From Phycisphaeraceae bacterium (GTDB taxonomy: Bacteria > Planctomycetota > Phycisphaerae > Phycisphaerales > Phycisphaeraceae): a DNA stretch of 8,043 nt. The stretch is from contig PUMS01000445.1 in NCBI GenBank assembly GCA_003551485.1, positions 1 to 8,043 on the forward strand, in the 5' to 3' direction. Both the position numbers and the translations under genes were made by a program. This document shows, in pieces, positions 6,312 through 8,043 of this stretch (within the stretch, counting starts at the first letter, position 1; every line of letters starts with the position of its first letter). The notes beneath the pieces were generated by a model. The model was not told the DNA's origin and did not search any database. It was given only the letters and a program-made list of their open reading frames with translations.

Positions 6312-6328
6312 CTTGTCATGCAGACAAG
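6312..6328. promoter_or_regulatory. Perfect inverted repeat CTTGTC-ATGCA-GACAAG
   Basis: 6-bp arms with a 5-nt centre, about 150 bp upstream of the TATACT box of the prenyltransferase gene. The size fits a dimeric repressor operator, or a short dispersed hairpin. There is no further support. Confidence 0.35.
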
Positions 6329-6462
6329 AAGCACTTTGCTCCGATCGCCGCGCCGGCGTGTACGCCGTTGCAGGTGCGCGGCGAGGGCGAGGTTGGGGCC
6401 GGTTTCCTTGGAACAGGCCCGACACCGACGACACTGTTCGCAGCGTTGCCATCGCTATGGCC

Positions 6463-6468
6463 TATACT
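6463..6468 (+). promoter_or_regulatory. Possible -10 element of the prenyltransferase gene
   Basis: TATACT, five of six to consensus, in a very GC-rich region. There is no good -35 at 16-18 bp spacing. Transcription would begin near 6475, giving a leader of about 60 nt that contains the 14-bp GC palindrome at 6485-6498. Confidence 0.4.
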
Positions 6469-6521
6469 CGTGAAGCATTCCTGCCGCCGCCGGCGGCGCG
6501 CGGCGGAGGCATTCCGGGCAT

Positions 6522-6525
6522 GGAG
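6522..6525 (+). promoter_or_regulatory. Ribosome binding site of the prenyltransferase gene
   Basis: GGAG, 8 nt before GTG 6534. It favours this start over the second GTG at 6540. Confidence 0.65.
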
Positions 6526-6533
6526 ACTGGTAC

Positions 6534-7466
6534 GTGAGTGTGAGCATCAGGGCACTGCTGGGTGTGGCGCGGGCGCCGTTCCTGTTGCTGTCGGTGATGC
6601 TCGTGGCTTGCGGCGCGGCGGCGTCGGCATGGGATGCGCAGATGGGCAGCGCCGGCGCGGCCGAGGGCTTTTCCTGGCTGCACACGCTGCTGGCGCTGGT
6701 GGGCCTGGTGGCCATGCACGTCGCCGTCAACGCCTACAACGAGGCCAGTGACATGGCCGGGGGCATCGACCTGGCCACCCGGCGCACCCCCTTCAGCGGC
6801 GGCAGCGGCACCCTGCCGGCCGGGCTGCTGTCGGTGCGCGGGGCGAGGGTGCTGGCGACGGCATGCCTGCTGGCGGGTGTGGCCGTCGGCATCTACTTCC
6901 TGATCGTCATCGGCTGGTCGCTGCTGCCGATCCTGGTACTGGGGCTGGCGGCGGTGGTGCTCTACAGCCCGTGGCTGCTGCGCATCGGCCTGGGCGAGGT
7001 CTTTGCGGGATTGGGGCTGGGGGCGCTGCCGGTGCTGGGGGTGTCGCTGGTGCAGGATGGCCACATCGGCCCGGCGGCGGTGGCGGCGGGCGCGGCGGGC
7101 TTTTTCATGACCTTCAACCTGCTGCTGCTGAACGAATTTCCCGATGAGCAGGCCGACCGCGCCGGCGGCCGCCGCCACCTGGTGATCCTGCTGGGCCGCC
7201 GCAGCGCAGCGCGGGTCTACGCGGCCGCGGTGATCGCCACAGCGCTGTCGATCCTGGTGGCCGTGCTGCCCAACGTGTCGGCCCTGCCCCTGCTCGCCCT
7301 GGCTGCATGGTTGCCGCTGGGGGCCACGGTCCCGGCGATGACCTGGGCCGTGCAACGCCCCGAGCAGGAAGTGCCCGTGGGCGCGCTGGCGGGCAACGTG
7401 ATGTGGAACCTGGGCACGCACCTGGTGCTGGCCGCGGCGCTGGTCATCGCGGCGCTGTCAGGGTGA
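6534..7466 (+). CDS. UbiA-family prenyltransferase (MenA-like)
   Basis: 310 residues, a polytopic membrane protein of the UbiA superfamily, which attaches polyprenyl chains to aromatic rings. About eight to nine hydrophobic segments are separated by short polar loops. The first prenyl-diphosphate/metal site is NAYNEASDMAGGID (66-79) and is followed by TPFSGGSGTLP. The second is NEFPDEQADR (200-209) followed by GRRHLVILLG, as in MenA relatives. The first site has E70 where an aspartate is usual (ND-type motif). Menaquinone synthesis (MenA) or the futalosine-route prenyltransferase (MqnP) is likely, but no quinone genes are nearby to decide. GTG start with GGAG 8 nt upstream. Its 3' end overlaps the opposing rsmJ-like gene by 9 bp. 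Codons are richer in GCG and CTG than those of purH. Confidence 0.9.
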   Translation: MSVSIRALLGVARAPFLLLSVMLVACGAAASAWDAQMGSAGAAEGFSWLHTLLALVGLVAMHVAVNAYNEASDMAGGIDLATRRTPFSGGSGTLPAGLLSVRGARVLATACLLAGVAVGIYFLIVIGWSLLPILVLGLAAVVLYSPWLLRIGLGEVFAGLGLGALPVLGVSLVQDGHIGPAAVAAGAAGFFMTFNLLLLNEFPDEQADRAGGRRHLVILLGRRSAARVYAAAVIATALSILVAVLPNVSALPLLALAAWLPLGATVPAMTWAVQRPEQEVPVGALAGNVMWNLGTHLVLAAALVIAALSG

Positions 7467-8043
7467 AGGTCGCCGATCAACATTGCCCGGCGGTTCATGC
7501 CGAATGTAGACATCGAAGCGCACGCGCCGGCCGCGGATGATGGCCGTGGGCTGTGGCACCGCCAGCAGCGGCGGGGCGTGTCGGGGGCGCTTGACCACCA
7601 CGCGGCGGATGGGCGAGACCAGTGCCGCTTCCAGCAGCATGGGGGCGTCGGCATCGTCGCCCACCAGCCGGCGCAGCAGTTTCATCGCCTTGCCCTGCGC
7701 GGCACGGCGCCGGGCCGGCTCGGGGTACATCGGATCGAGGCAGATCGCGTCGGGCGCGGCATCGGGTTGCAGCCCCGCCAGCCACGCAGCGCCATCGCCG
7801 CATTGGACGGTGATCCGCGCGGCGGCGCGGGCATCGTGCGGGGTAGCGCGGGCGAGGGCATCCTCGAGCATCGCCGCCACCACCGGGTGGCGCTCGAAGG
7901 CGATCACGCGGCAACCGAATCTCGCCAGCATCCAGGCATCCTCGCCCAAGCCGGCGGTCAGGTCGGCCACGGTGGTGTCAGCCGCCGCGCGGCGGTGCAG
8001 GCCCACGGCGCGGTACAGGGGCTGTCTGCGCGAGGCGCCCGCC
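7458..8043 (-). CDS. rsmJ: RsmJ-like 16S rRNA (guanine-N2) methyltransferase, partial
   Basis: The C-terminal 194 residues; the 5' end lies beyond the window. Family role: N2-methylation of G1516 in 16S rRNA using S-adenosylmethionine. Visible features, N to C: RRQPLYRAVGL leader, SAM-binding motif VADLTAGLGEDAWMLA (coded near 7935-7980), acidic ERHP at the end of the second strand, LDPMYP as motif IV, and the RsmJ-type tail VVVKRPRHAPPL and GRRVRFDVYI. These closely parallel E. coli RsmJ as I recall it. In-frame GTG codons exist inside (for example before GLHRR), but the frame is open and conserved to the window edge, so they are not the start. It is convergent with the prenyltransferase gene. 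RsmJ is best known from Gammaproteobacteria. Confidence 0.88.
   Translation of the reverse strand, partial: AGASRRQPLYRAVGLHRRAAADTTVADLTAGLGEDAWMLARFGCRVIAFERHPVVAAMLEDALARATPHDARAAARITVQCGDGAAWLAGLQPDAAPDAICLDPMYPEPARRRAAQGKAMKLLRRLVGDDADAPMLLEAALVSPIRRVVVKRPRHAPPLLAVPQPTAIIRGRRVRFDVYIRHEPPGNVDRRPSP

Larger units (their letters stand above)
5590..6533. other. About 940 bp without a believable gene
   Basis: Open frames here have no start with a ribosome site, no family motif, and low-complexity Arg/Pro/Ala/Ser translations. The stretch holds a phrase near 5772-5800 (CTTCTTGATCTTCGTGGTCA), a small hairpin at 5810-5830, a 10-bp tandem repeat at 5876-5915, a hairpin at 6004-6037, a MITE-like element at 6046-6153, a hairpin at 6312-6328 and the ubiA-family leader. 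I see no tRNA or other known RNA. It looks like a site where small repeats accumulate. Confidence 0.7.

Noticed and set aside
6105..6452. A small protein with an AKARRREEERK tail
   Set aside because: This is the translation of one arm of the MITE-like repeat, a familiar source of false proteins.
6462..7421. A 319-residue open frame antisense to the prenyltransferase gene
   Set aside because: It is Gln/His/Arg-rich, typical of the reverse of CTG/GCG codons in a membrane protein.

Overview
This is a high-GC bacterial window. It carries five complete protein-coding genes and one gene cut by the right edge. The NAD kinase and the medium-chain dehydrogenase resemble versions I associate with Planctomycetota, perhaps Phycisphaerae. 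Several intergenic repeats resemble ones common in that group. This assignment rests on recalled family resemblance and should be treated as an inference.

Layout, left to right: (1) a palindromic repeat at the left edge; (2) a leftward zinc-dependent medium-chain dehydrogenase (86-1090) that has an in-frame Pro-Gly-Ser/Thr tandem repeat; (3) a 209-bp divergent spacer with a perfect 9-bp inverted repeat and two more copies of the edge palindrome in opposite orientations; (4) rightward nadK (1300-2208); (5) a 372-bp gap with a GC hairpin, two nested palindromic repeats, and a well-formed sigma70-type promoter; (6) a secreted or membrane-anchored PQQ-like beta-propeller protein (2581-3708); (7) a roughly 130-bp array of CCCCGGAAG-type repeats; (8) purH (3985-5589), which encodes the last two steps of IMP synthesis; (9) about 940 bp without a believable gene, holding remnants of dispersed repeats and a 108-bp MITE-like element with imperfect terminal inverted repeats; (10) a UbiA-family prenyltransferase (6534-7466); (11) a leftward RsmJ-like 16S rRNA methyltransferase that overlaps it tail-to-tail by 9 bp and runs off the right edge.

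The genes do not form an obvious operon or a single pathway. nadK, purH and rsmJ are housekeeping genes. The prenyltransferase probably acts in quinone synthesis. Each gene is separated from the next by repeat-rich DNA, except at the convergent end.

I did not find a new defence, mobile or biosynthetic system. The most notable content is the dense small-repeat landscape. It includes one repeat type that appears both in frame inside an enzyme gene and as a noncoding array about 3.4 kb away.
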